Notes under the pieces: model-generated | What the model saw: the letters and a program-made list of their open reading frames with translations, nothing else | Database searches by the model: none | Told to the model about the DNA's origin: nothing | Shown: positions 1-10,271 of the stretch, piece by piece | Layout of the letters: each line of letters begins with the position of its first letter | Numbering within the stretch: the first letter of the stretch is position 1 | Position numbers and translations under genes: made by a program | Assembly: GCA_029204225.1 (NCBI GenBank) | Contig: CM055107.1 | Coordinates: 4,537,079 to 4,601,078, forward strand | From: Diphasiastrum complanatum | Taxonomy: Eukaryota > Streptophyta > Lycopodiopsida > Lycopodiales > Lycopodiaceae | Reading direction: 5' to 3' | DNA: 64,000 bases

Positions 1-1568
1 TCCTTTGCATATACGTCCTTCGGGATGCTCCATATTTGGAATGCCTTCCACCATGTTGAATTTCTTCAACCTATTCAAACTTCCAAAATTGAGGTGCCCG
101 TACCTCGCATGCCATAATTTAGCCAACTCCAATGCATGTGAATCAGTAGCAACAAGACCAAAGGATGTCAAAGCTTTAGGTTCATAAATATCCTACAAAA
201 ACAACCCTCCTCGCAATGTTCCCGAAGCAACAATTAAAAGTGATCTCTTTGGGTCTTTTATAAGACATTTGTCTTCTTTAAATTCTACAATCAATCCTTG
301 ATTCATGATTGTAGAGATCGAAATGAGATTTTTCTTAATCTTAGGAACATAAAGTACATTTCGAATGTACTTTTCTTCTCCATTGGGAAGATCCAATGCC
401 TTTAATTGGATAGGAGGTGTTGTCAACACCTTGAACCTTGCTTCCATCTTTGATTTTCATAAGCTTTGTGAAGACGTCTCTATGGTGAGTCATATGGCGT
501 GTAGCTCCGCTATCAATCACCCAATCAATGGAAGAAAAAATAGCAACCTGCAAAGCTGAAGTAGTGCTGTTTTCTGCTGAAAAACCAGCAAGTCGAGAAG
601 TGATAGAAATCTCATTTTGATTAGAAATGAGATTGTTAGGGACAAAAGCCAAATCACCATTGAAAGAATCATCCTCCTTTTGATGTTCTAATGAAATCAT
701 GGCTGTATTTGTATCAATACCTTTCTCTTTATCCTTAGTAAGCTTCTTCCTAACATTCCTTTATGTGGTGCCCAAACTTTTTACAATAATGGCACTTACC
801 CTTCTTTTTGGATCCTTGATCTTGGCCTTCCTTGGATTTTTGATCCTTGGAAGAAGAAGGCTTACCTTTCCACTTGCCCTTGCCTTTGCCTTTGGTGAAG
901 AAGGCTTGATCTTCTTGTTCACCAAAATTAATCCTTGTTTGCACTTCTTGGAGAAGTAAGCCAACAAGCTCTTCAAAGGAGATTTGCTGTCCCCTAAGAG
1001 ATATGCTTAAAGTAGACACAAATGGAAGATAGGAATGAGGAAGTGAATTAAGAGTAATTGAAACAAATTGAGTGTTCTCGACAATTTCGTCAATGCTAAG
1101 AAGCTTTTCACGAAGATCCTTGATCTTCATTAAGTGATTTGAAAGCATATCACCCTCTTGCATCTTCAATGTTCAGAGTTGATTACGTAGAAAAAGCACT
1201 TTCGCCGTATTCTTCACTTGGAACATCTTGGCAAGTACTTCCCAAGCACTCTTGGAAGTCTTGCATGATCGAATGTGAGGTAGGATTGATCTCTTCACGG
1301 ATAGCGCTATGACCGAATGTGCTTGTGCGTCACGTCGATCCCACTTCTTTTGTTCTTCGGAAGACACCTCCACATATGTTGAAAAAGTAGCTCTTGACGG
1401 TGTAGTAGGTGCCAAACTAGGTGGTCTCTCTTCATCACCACTTACAACTTCAAACAAACCTTTAGCAATAAGGAGGTTTTTGATCATGTAGCACCACAAG
1501 GAGAAATTAGTTCCATCCAACCTATCTTCATTGAACAAAGAACCTATAGATTCAGATTGTTTAGCCAT
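1..1568 (-). pseudogene. copia gag / protease / pre-integrase remnant
   Basis: The gag frame starts at 1568 with MAKQSESIGSLFNEDRLDGT, the usual copia gag opening (FDGTNFxxW type). It ends in a CCHC zinc knuckle (CHYCKKFGHHIKEC, near 750-795). A TGA at about 1171-1173 interrupts the otherwise continuous gag frame between LRNQL and TLKMQEGD. In another frame the protease active site reads WVIDSGATRHMT (about 490-540), followed by the VLYVPKIKKNLIS block (about 310-365). At 1-190 the pre-integrase motif LWHARYGHLN is readable. There is at least one nonsense change and two frame changes, so it is a recent but dead copy. Domain identity is certain; the exact number of lesions is not. Confidence 0.85.
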
Positions 1569-2187
1569 TTCTGAAAATTCAGCTAATAGTAGATGGGAAA
1601 AACAGATTCCAGGCCAAAATTTACTAAAAAATCAGCAAGATCAAAGCTGAATTAATGAGCACTATAGATTGCAATACACCACATGCAATAGCTCATTCAC
1701 AAGAAGATATAGGTGGCTGTATTCTGCTGAAATAACAGAATACTAATTAATATGCAGGCTTCCAATGAAGCCAAAACCAACCATAACTTTTGTGGTAAAA
1801 TGTTGTGCACTCAATGTGCTAATGGAGCAGATGGTAGGACCTTCTTCTAGGCTCAAAAACAGAAAAATTTCAGCCACTAAAAATGTGTCAAAAACACATT
1901 TGTCTTCAAGGTAGATGGGCGCCCTCCTCCAAGAAGAAAATCTGAAATTTGAAGCATGTAATTTGATTTCAATCACATGAAAACTAGTTGAGCATGGGCG
2001 CCCTATTGCTGGCTCCCAAATGAGTGGAGGTTCCAAGCTTTTCCCTGCAATTTCCTGCACAAAAAACAAGGAGCCGAACAGTTCTCTCTCCACAAAAATC
2101 AGAAATTTTTTGATTTTTATGAACCAAAAGAGGAGAAATGTGGCTGCCTATTGGGTGCCCTCCAACAAGCAATCAATTCTGAAAAAT

Positions 2188-2200
2188 GGCTCTGATACCA
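2188..2200 (-). other. primer-binding site, initiator tRNA-Met type
   Basis: On the minus strand the 13 bases read TGGTATCAGAGCC, complementary to the 3' end of plant initiator tRNA-Met. This is the usual minus-strand primer of copia and many Gypsy elements. It abuts the inner LTR boundary with no spacer. Confidence 0.9.
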
Positions 2201-2525
2201 TGTAGGAATCTAGAATCAAGACTATTCATTAACACAAAGTATTCTCAAAGAGAAGAGAGAGATGGTTAGATGACCCTCTTGTAGAAACTTGTGGACAGCC
2301 AATATGAACAGTAGATTGCTTAACAAAAGTGTGTCTCATACAAATGAATGGCTACATATAAGTAGTCCAAGATGGCTATCTACCTTCATGACTGTTGGCT
2401 GTCCAAGAACTTGACTAATGGCTATCTAGCTACCATAAGTTACATAAAATAATTAAGTACCCAAATAACAAGTTAGGTTCTTAATTCACATGTATAGGCC
2501 CCTAGTGGACCCACGAGTCCCTACA
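2201..2525 (-). repeat. copia 5' LTR, 325 bp
   Basis: The segment is bounded by the inverted termini TGTAGG and CCTACA and immediately precedes the primer-binding site on the minus strand. Both ends have the TG...CA signature. The matching 3' LTR would be outside the window, so age cannot be estimated from LTR divergence. Confidence 0.85.
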
Positions 2526-2564
2526 AGTTAGTTTCATACTAACTTGGGCTTAAAATATAAATGA

Positions 2565-2874
2565 CCATGGTTACACAGATCTCGACCTTTTGGGTCATAG
2601 TAACGTATGGCTTCTACATCATTTACATTTATTATTCTAACAGAATTTAGCCTCTTTGAAAAATCTAGGAAAGTCTTTTGGGACATATATTCATCCATGG
2701 GAGGCCAATGATTTCTTGGGTTGATGTTGTAGAAGATAGTCCATCCGCACATTATGGAATTGAATATCTTAACATGGTCTAAATAATAAACCTAACCCAT
2801 GGTTACACAAGTCTCAACCTTTTGGCTCAAAGTAACCTATGGGAAACTAACATTATCATTTATTATTTCTAACA
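2565..2874 (-). repeat. two diverged copies of a copia LTR start, in direct orientation
   Basis: The blocks 2565-2642 and 2797-2874 align over about 78 bases. Each has CCATGGTTACACA, a tract with ACCTTTTGG and TCA-AGTAAC, and ends at TTATT-TCTAACA. They lie about 230 bp apart. Read on the minus strand each starts TGTTAGAA, typical of a copia LTR. They suggest two insertions of related elements, or a local duplication of the LTR end. Confidence 0.55.
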
Positions 2875-3705
2875 CCCTCCTTAAATGATAATGTAAAAAA
2901 ACATAACATGACATGAAGCATGAACAAAAATGCAAAGTGTTGCATGTTGCCCAAAACTCCTTGTAGCCGAAAAAGAAAAGATGTAGCTTGCTGTCCAAGC
3001 TTAATGCCACCAAAAAAACTTCAGCTTGAAGTAGTTGAAGTAGCCGAATTCTCAGCCCCAATCATGCCCGATGTAGAAGAGATGTAGAATACAAAGTGCG
3101 GTAGCATCAAGTCGAAGAGTGAAGACAAGCATGCTCCATCCAAAGTAGGTAACCAAAAAACCAGCCACAAGGCGAAATATGGATTTGCAATCCATCAATG
3201 GTTCCCACATGATTCCATAAGTCTTCTTACCACAAGAAACATGAAGAAGAGTATGATACTTTTTTACCATCACATCCTCCCGAATCTTACTATCAATGAT
3301 CTGCTCACCAACACTAGGTAAGGCAACACTGCCATCATAAGAAGTAAGCATCAAAACAGGAAAATCAGCATAAGGTACTGATTTTGGTGAGGCATGTGTG
3401 TTTCCTCCAAGGTAAGAAGATGCTTTGCTATCCCGCAAAGACTCGGACAGCCAACAAGAGGTTGTAGCAAGCTGCCCAACAGCCACAAAATCACCAACAC
3501 TTTGCTGTCCAAAGTGTTCCAAATGTGGACCTTGCTGTCCAAAAACCGTCCACAGGCCGTTCCCGATGCATAATAGGATGCTCACGATGTAACATAGGCT
3601 GAAAATGATCAATAAACCATGGCTGAATATGCTGTCCACCATCTTCAAGGAAAAAAACAGCAGCTTGCCACTTTGAACACCCAAAAAATCCAGCAACACG
3701 CCACC

Positions 3706-4215
3706 CTAAACCAATGTACTAATTGACATGATTTTTTCCCCTCCTCCATTAGTACAAAATGGTTTCAAAGAATGCTTGATTTCAGCCTTTTCCAAAACAT
3801 TAACTTGAGAAGCTTGCTCATAAAGTTCTTCACTAATGCATCCATCATTTGCAACAAATGGCTCAAGAGAAGAAGAATACTCTACCATACCAACATTCCG
3901 TTTCAAACTTGTACTTGTAGAAAGACAATGATCAAACTTTGCATACCTTTGCTCTTCTACCTTCAAAGAGGATGAAGTAGAGAGGAGAAAGCATGATGAT
4001 GAATCCTTTATTCGGTATATCTTTAAAAGTGTTTCCCAAGCACTTTTAGAGGTCTTCCAAAATCTCAAATGATATAAGATAGATCTTGTTACCGATAAAA
4101 TCTTGATCATCACGTCGATGCAAAACCTCAACTTGCAACTCCATGAAGAATAGTTGGTGCCATCCAACATATCTTCGTTCGAGCAAATACGAATTGCTCC
4201 CAAATCTCTTGCCAT
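3706..4215 (-). pseudogene. copia gag-like fragment
   Basis: This is a 169-codon open stretch opening with MARDLGAIRICSNEDMLDGT. It matches in layout the opening of the gag at 1568-1173 (LFNEDRLDGTNFSLW there, NEDMLDGTNYSSW here; SCKTSKSAWEVL there, FWKTSKSAWETL here). The C-terminal half has no zinc knuckle and no visible pol follows it, so it is a truncated relic. The call rests on the shared gag motifs. Confidence 0.6.
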
Positions 4216-4590
4216 AAGAACCAGCCAAGAAGATAAACTTTTTCAAACTCTAAATGTGCCCTAAAAGACACAAAAACCAGCAAATATCAAATCTGAAAAA
4301 TCATCACCGGAATGTGTCGAAACCACACATTAGATGGATGTAGGAACTCGCCCTCCTACAAGCCTTGTGCGCTGAAAATTTCAGCCTGAAATTGCATTAC
4401 AAACTCAAAAACTAGCAAGCAGAGAATTAGGTTAGCTTCCAACAAAGCTTTTTTCGGAACCCTTCTTTGTTGCCAAAAAGTGTGAACAATACACACACGG
4501 ATAGGGCTGTTGCAACACCCTACAAATGGTAATATGCTGTCCAATTTTCAGCCTCAGAAACTAACATTATCATTTATTATTTCTAACAAC

Positions 4591-6135
4591 AAATTGTTTC
4601 CTTGTTTGCTTTGTTCATAGCCTTTGATAACCAAGCTTGCCTTGTGTTTGCCTGAAATCTCATCCTGTATACCTCACTTATCATTGATGGGTTTCTTGCT
4701 TGGAGGGAGACCTATTAGTTCCCATGTACCATTTCTCTCAATGGAATCCAATTTCTCCTTCATCGTCGCTTGTCATACCTTTGAGTCTTTTGATTCTTTA
4801 AAGGATGATGGCTCTTGACACTCCAAATTGTCGCTCATTAGGACGTAGTCACATGGTAACGTATAGGAGCTTCCTTCGCTCTTGTTGATTTTCTCGCTTT
4901 CCCTTGTTTGCTAGATTCTGGATGATTCATCTTAGCATCCTTCATGATGGTTTTGTACCATTTTGGTATCTTTTGCACAAGTGAAACACTTCTTGGCGAG
5001 CCAGTATCCCAAAGTGTGTCTTGCTTTTTCCTCTTGTCACCAACAAGTTTGACCTTCTTTGCTCCTATCAACATGTACCTCTCCTTTTTAATAGGGGGTT
5101 TCAATCTTGATCCTTATATCCATCACAATCATTGTGCTCGATCTCATGGGATACAATATTCTCATCTTCTTCCAAGATCGTAGGTAGCTTTCCACCTTTA
5201 CCATCAACTTTACCCAATCCATCTAACTCGTGCATCTCATCAGAGATCACATCCTTGGTAATGTGAATCGTTCTTGGCATAGGATCAAAGCACTTGCACC
5301 CCTTAGTTTTCTCATCATATCTAACAGATACACATTTGATGGATTTTGCATCAAGCTTACTTCTCTCTTCTCTTTGTTCGTCTACATAAGCTTTACATTG
5401 AAAAATATGAAAATTTTCTACCTTGGACTTAGTACTTGTGAAAGCCTCTTCAAGAGTCACATTGTGAACGACAATAGTAGGGCTTTTATTCTAGAAGAAG
5501 GTAGCAGTGTTGCAAGCTTTTGACCAATGGAAGTTCACCAAATTCATTTGCTTCATCGTTGATCGAACACTTTCTACAATGTTGCAATTCTTCCTTTCCA
5601 CCACTCCATTGCTATGCGATGTGTGCGCTTGAGTAAACTGCCTTTTGACAAATTCTTCTGATTTGTACTTATCCCCTCTATCTGATCTTAGCACTTTGAT
5701 GTGTGTGGCCATCTGATTCTCCACCAAGGCCTTAAATTCCTTGAAACAAGCTAATGCATTGGATTTGTTCTTCAAGAAGTAGATCCATGTCCTCCTAGAG
5801 CAATCAACTATGAATGTCATGAAATAGTAAGCTCCACCCAACGACATGGTCTTTATTGGGCTGAATAGGTCATTTTGGATAGATTCAAATACCTTCTTGG
5901 TCCGTGCTGCTCCACCCTTCTTGAATTTTTTCCTACGGTATTTGTCCGTCACACAACCCTCGCAAATCGAGTGTTTTTCTTCCTACAAGCTTGGTAGTCC
6001 ATTTGCCATTTTCATCATTGCATCCAAATTGTAGATACCACAATTATTGTCCCGATAACTTGTCGCAACTACCTTGTAGTCGTGATCCATGTCTTTCATC
6101 ATGCAAGCATCCTTCACAAATTCAACCTTTAAATG
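4591..6135 (-). pseudogene. copia pol fragment: pre-integrase, integrase, start of RT
   Basis: Read on the minus strand, 6135-5950 has a pre-integrase-like stretch ending in a zinc-finger-like C-EGC. Positions 5952-5491 are an integrase core with FESIQNDLFSPI, YFMTFIVDCSRRTWIYFL, LRSDRGDKYKSEEF and SNGVVERKN, which covers the D, D and E positions. Positions 5460-5101 are the integrase C-terminal region (KVENFHIFQCKAYV, RSKLDAKSIKCVSVRYDE). Positions 5104-4838 are the linker to RT, and 4820-4620 is the RT opening (DSIERNGTWELI, PPSKKPI). The fragment stops at 4590, exactly where the TGTTAGAAAT LTR stub begins, as if interrupted by that element. It is the same family as the plus-strand copia at 46.4-48.3 kb. 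Confidence 0.85.
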
Positions 6136-6444
6136 CTAAAGACCGTCAAAGAAATTGTTAAGCATTGCATTTTTAACTTGCAATAGGTATGCTTTGATGA
6201 GATGAGTAGAGATGACATGGTATCTGTTCCATGGTGTGCTCAGGAAAGTTGACTTTTCTTGGTGGTTTTCTTGATTCTGCAGCATTATGGTAAGACATCA
6301 GTTGTCAAAATATGGTCTTCCCTAATATTTTGAAGTTTGTTTTGCAATTTGAATGTATCATTTGCTATTCTAAGGTAATGGAACAACTCCAAATTGCTTC
6401 TCAGGTTTTGCTGATTGAGCATGTATTCACATTTATTGCTACAG
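6136..6444. other. short unassigned stretch before the GHR exon
   Basis: No coding match is visible. It ends in a polypyrimidine-poor acceptor (TTGCTACAG at 6436-6444), so it is probably the 3' end of the preceding GHR intron. The missing upstream exons are not recognisable anywhere in 1-6444. Confidence 0.5.
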
Positions 6445-6694
6445 GTGTGGTTTTGCACAAAGCCAAGCTGCTTACGAAGTTGCTGTTAAGAGCTTATTTT
6501 CCACTTTGGATATTTTGGAGGAACATCTAGGCACTTCTCGGTACCTTTGTGGGGATAGTTTGACACTTGCAGATATTCGATTGTTTACCACTCTCTATCG
6601 TTTTGATGCTGCTTACAATATATTGTTCAAGTGCTCAAGGAAAAAAATTTCCGAGTATCAGAACCTTTATGGTTACTTGCGAGATATCTATCAG
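6445..6694 (+). CDS. glutathionyl-hydroquinone reductase, penultimate exon
   Basis: This 250-bp exon encodes most of the alpha-helical GST C-terminal domain of a Xi-class (ECM4/YqjG-type) glutathionyl-hydroquinone reductase. That enzyme uses glutathione to reduce glutathionylated quinols and resolve the adducts; plant members occur in plastid and cytosol. Visible signatures are [11 protein letters not shown] at the start, [19 protein letters not shown] (the GST helix-capping region) and [14 protein letters not shown]. It is bounded by AG|G at 6444/6445 and CAG|GT at 6694/6695. It enters in phase 1 and leaves in phase 0. The thioredoxin-like N-terminal domain with the catalytic cysteine is not in the window. 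The frame is open with no lesion. Confidence 0.88.
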
Positions 6695-9525
6695 GTTCAC
6701 TTATCATTTAGATTCTGTTGGCGATATGGACTTGATGGGGTTTTAAGTCTACTTCTTTTTATATCTTCAATATTTCTTATCCATTGTCGAGTCTGATTGC
6801 TCTTTGTGATCTTCTCCTTTTCTCTATGCAGCCCCATTTTTTGATAATTTGAGTTTGTTTTAGCTTAAGGTTTATGGTTAGTAAGGCAATTACATTGTAG
6901 TGGTAGTTTATTTTAAGTTGACTTCCACGTTTCTGCTTAGTTGAAAGATAGTTATCCAAATTTTTCCCTTTTTTGTTCTTTAGATGACGTACATTTTAGA
7001 TTTGCCCTTCCGTTGCTTATTTTACTTTTCCTTTCACTTATTTGTTCTTTATGTGATACCAAAAACCTCATGCATTTAAGATTCTTGTTCTTGAATATTG
7101 TTGCATTGATAGTAAGCAGTGTGATAATTTTCGTCTCTTGTAAAGAGTCCTATGTATTGGCTTGTTAGTTGTTCCTGTGATTTTCCGGAAGTTGTCTTTT
7201 AAACAAATTTTATTCCTGAAAACTTCATGTGATTGACTCTCACATGGTCAAGAGCACAAATCATATTCACATGGGGTTTCAGTTTTCTAGGATAAAGGGC
7301 TTCTTGGTTAGCTTCATAGAAAACTTTCGATCTGAGAGGAGACCCAGTTATTTCGTGTTAATAGCCACTTTGCTTACCAAATGGGGTGTTTAATTCTAAT
7401 GTTACCTGCAGATCATTAGCATTAGGTCTCAAGTATTTTTTGCTACTAAATTTTTTTAGCATTGTCTATCAAGTTTTTCAAAAGTTTGCTCTTCCATTTG
7501 TTTGTCCTTTTCTTTTGGTAGTAGAATTTGGACAAATCATAGAGAGATTTGATATTTTTGGATACATGTATTTTGAAATAAACTTCATAATTTTTATGAA
7601 AGCCCTATTAAATAGTCCAATTGTGTTGGAATTTTAAATCCCCTTAGGTGACTTAGAGAATAATGTCTATATACTTTAATGCCCCTTAGCCCAATACATA
7701 ACGTCCCAAGTGATCTATGTCATTTTTTAGACATGAATTAGTAGCATGGTGTAGGTTGGCCAAAACTTATTGTTCATCTTTTGCACCTTTTCAAGAACAT
7801 CTTTGCCTAGCTTTAAAATCGCTTAGATCTCTTAAAGAAGATTATGCCTAAATGTGATTGGAGTTATTTAAGTCTATTGTTATAAAGCACATTGATGAAA
7901 AGCTTTTCATTTTTGAAGAATCTTAAGGTGCCTTATCCTTGTGAATTTTTTTGAAAGAAAATTCCGCACTCCTATCACATTCAAAGGAGTGATCACCACT
8001 CAGTGCTTTGGTCTCTTGGCAAATGTGCAAAGGCTTGTGCCATGTGGATGCATGTTTGTGCATATGACTCTTGGGAGCTGATGATGTGAGTAGTGATGCA
8101 TTAAGTCTATGTTATGCATTATGGAGCATAGAAGGCTGTTCTGAGCATTTTTGGGCCGGTCATATTATGTTGTATGTACAAAGTGCAACGCGTTCTATAC
8201 ATTTAGCATTCCATTGGAACAGAACAATTTTCTGTTTTTCAGTTTTTGAGCAATTCTTTTCTATGATTGTGTTTTAAGAACACTTTCTCTGGAATTAGCT
8301 TCTGCCATTCTTGTTCTACAATTCAATCTGCTTGAAGACGATGTTACATCAAGATTCCTTGTAATTATCCAATGAACGTTATGCAGTATTTGTATTGCTG
8401 TCCCAATTCTTGTAGTTCATTGAGAATTCTTAGCACATTCATAATATCATTGTATCTCACATTTAGTCTTTTTGTTTTTTTCTTTTGTCCCGTGCCTAAA
8501 TATAAGATCTACGAATATTCAGTTCTTTGGCATTTTCGTAGAATGCCTTCATATGAAAGTCCAAAGCTTCATATGTGGAACATGTTCTACATATATTTTT
8601 TATCATTACACTATGCTAGTCTAATATATGAGTAAGTGGGCAAAATCGTATACCAATGAAAGTCTTCATGCTTACAATTTGCCTAGCGCACATCTTGATT
8701 CTTGACAACAATGCTGAGGAGATATTGATGATTGACAACCTTGTACAGACTCTATTTCTATGTTAACATCGGTGATGAATTTAACATCGGTGACGAATAT
8801 CCATTTCTACTTTGCATTTATTTATTTTCTCATGTTATGTGTTGCCTTAATTTTGAGCCTCCATAATTTCATTAATTTGGTGACTTTCACCCAGAATAAG
8901 TGCTGTTTTGGTTCTGAAGAATTCTTTCACAGAATAGTGTTCAAAGCGATGACCCTTGAACCATTGGACCTATTCATCAAGATCGAGAAACAAACTGTTG
9001 TCTACACATCTTTCATTCTCAATGTGGTTATGCAGTTCACAACGAGATTAGCTGCAAGAGTGTGAAAATATCTCGAGGTGCGAATTATGTCTATTTATGG
9101 TGTGATTTTTCAAAAACTTTGAAAAGAACAAATGAAAGGGAGTTTTCCTGCATTCTGTAATAACTTTCGGAATGACCTCGAATATACTTTGCAGAACTAT
9201 GTAATGGAGTTGATGATGTGAGACTATGTGGGTGGACTCCATAAAGTTGAAAATTGAATCCCTCCTTTTTAATGTTGGGCATTATCCTATCCTACTCTTA
9301 ACTTGGATGTATTTTTTCTGCCGTACTAGGGAAGCTGCATTTTCGGTTCATCTTTGTCCAAGATGTGCTAATTCGTTTTATCCTAAGTGGTTCCATTGGC
9401 ATGCTATAGTCAAGTTTGAGGAAGTTGAAGTGATGAGATGCAAACTTTCTTATGAGTAAGTAGGGACTTTATTTGAATTGGCTTTGCTCTTTGATGCTGG
9501 CCTTCGTCATGATTGAGTTAGCTCT

Positions 9526-9708
9526 TTGAAACCTGAAAAAGTACTTAGAGCTAGAGATAAATAGTTGAGAAATCATAGTATTTCAAAGTATCTGCATAGG
9601 TGAAAGGGTCGAACTAAGAATGATGATCCCTGGGAAAGAGTTAAAAGTTAAACAAAAACTTCCTTAGCTTCCACTTCCGGGGATAAAAGTAGTTCAAGGG
9701 GGAAAGAA
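9526..9708 (+). pseudogene. Gypsy chromodomain relic with polypurine tract
   Basis: The plus-strand translation reads KPEKVLRARDK, stop, LRNHSISKYLHR, stop, KGRTKNDDPWE. This lines up with the C-terminal chromodomain of Ty3/Gypsy chromoviruses (EPEKIL-TR…YLVKWKG…ATWE). It is followed by a purine-rich tract (AAGGGGGAAAGAA, 9696-9708) immediately before an LTR-like TGTTATGG. Two stops show it is dead. No further upstream pol is recognisable. Confidence 0.65.
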
Positions 9709-10271
9709 TGTTATGGCCATGTCCTGCTATCAAGGATTTGGATTATTCCTAGACATTGAAATTGGGCCTCCAAAGTTGAGTTAATTAGTTATGCCTCGAT
9801 ATTCCAATCAAGGTTGGATAATAATTACTAACCTGAGAGGGCCTGAGGGATTTGACATGTGTGTTTGACTGTCAAATGCAAGATGAGGTGTATTAGTAGC
9901 AAACTAATTATGAGTCCGGCATGCATGGGAATCACATGTGGGCCTACCGGAGTTCTCCTGGCACTAATATCCCTCATGGAAACTCACCCTCCTTATTCTG
10001 GCTTTCAGCATTCATGCTATTTTCATCTCCTCCTCATCAAGCATTTAGATACTTTGGCTCGAGGTGAAGCTTTTTTGTATTGATCTTTAGCTTCTACGTA
10101 GTTGGTTGGTTCGACTCTACAGCTGTCTTTCTGGCTCAGTGGTTCATTCACGATTTTGTTTAGGAGCTACACTATTTTGCTAAGCTTTTGCAATTCCTTA
10201 TTTGTCAAAGAGGGAACTCATTTGATTATCTTTGCTCTCTAGAGTTTTAATCCTTACTAAAATTTAAGACA
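9709..10271 (+). repeat. putative Gypsy 3' LTR
   Basis: It starts TGTTATGGCC directly after the polypurine tract of the chromodomain relic, the expected position for a 3' LTR. The end is uncertain; I place it at the CA in AATTTAAGACA because the terminal dinucleotide fits. No second copy is present to fix the boundary. Confidence 0.4.

Larger units (their letters stand above)
1..2525 (-). mobile_element. Ty1/copia retrotransposon, 5' half, cut by the window start
   Basis: Read on the minus strand, the element runs from its 5' LTR (2201-2525) through the primer-binding site (2188-2200), a leader of about 620 bases (1569-2187), gag (1568-750), a protease-like region (700-341) and a gag-pre-integrase region (447-1). 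Integrase, RT, RNase H and the 3' LTR would lie before position 1. The order gag, protease, integrase is that of Ty1/copia. The frames carry stops and shifts, so this copy is not coding-competent. It lies upstream of the GHR exons on the opposite strand, possibly in an upstream intron of that gene, which cannot be tested here. Confidence 0.88.
2526..4590 (-). mobile_element. second copia element, heavily decayed
   Basis: A gag-like frame at 4215-3706 (opening MARDLGAIRICSNEDMLDGT, then a FWKTSKSAWETL block) has the copia gag N-terminal pattern. At 2875-2882 the minus strand has a purine run (GGAGGG) directly before TGTTAGAAAT, the layout of a polypurine tract and 3' LTR start at 2874. The same LTR opening recurs at 4560-4590 as a stub of about 31 bases, which I take as the remnant of the 5' LTR. 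A diverged third copy of the LTR opening is at 2565-2642. The 3699-3052 frame between gag and PPT has no recognisable domain. Confidence 0.6.

Noticed and set aside
3052-3699. 215-codon minus-strand open frame
   Set aside because: It has no domain I recognise, hydrophobic runs look accidental, and it sits between copia gag and PPT where relic sequence is expected.
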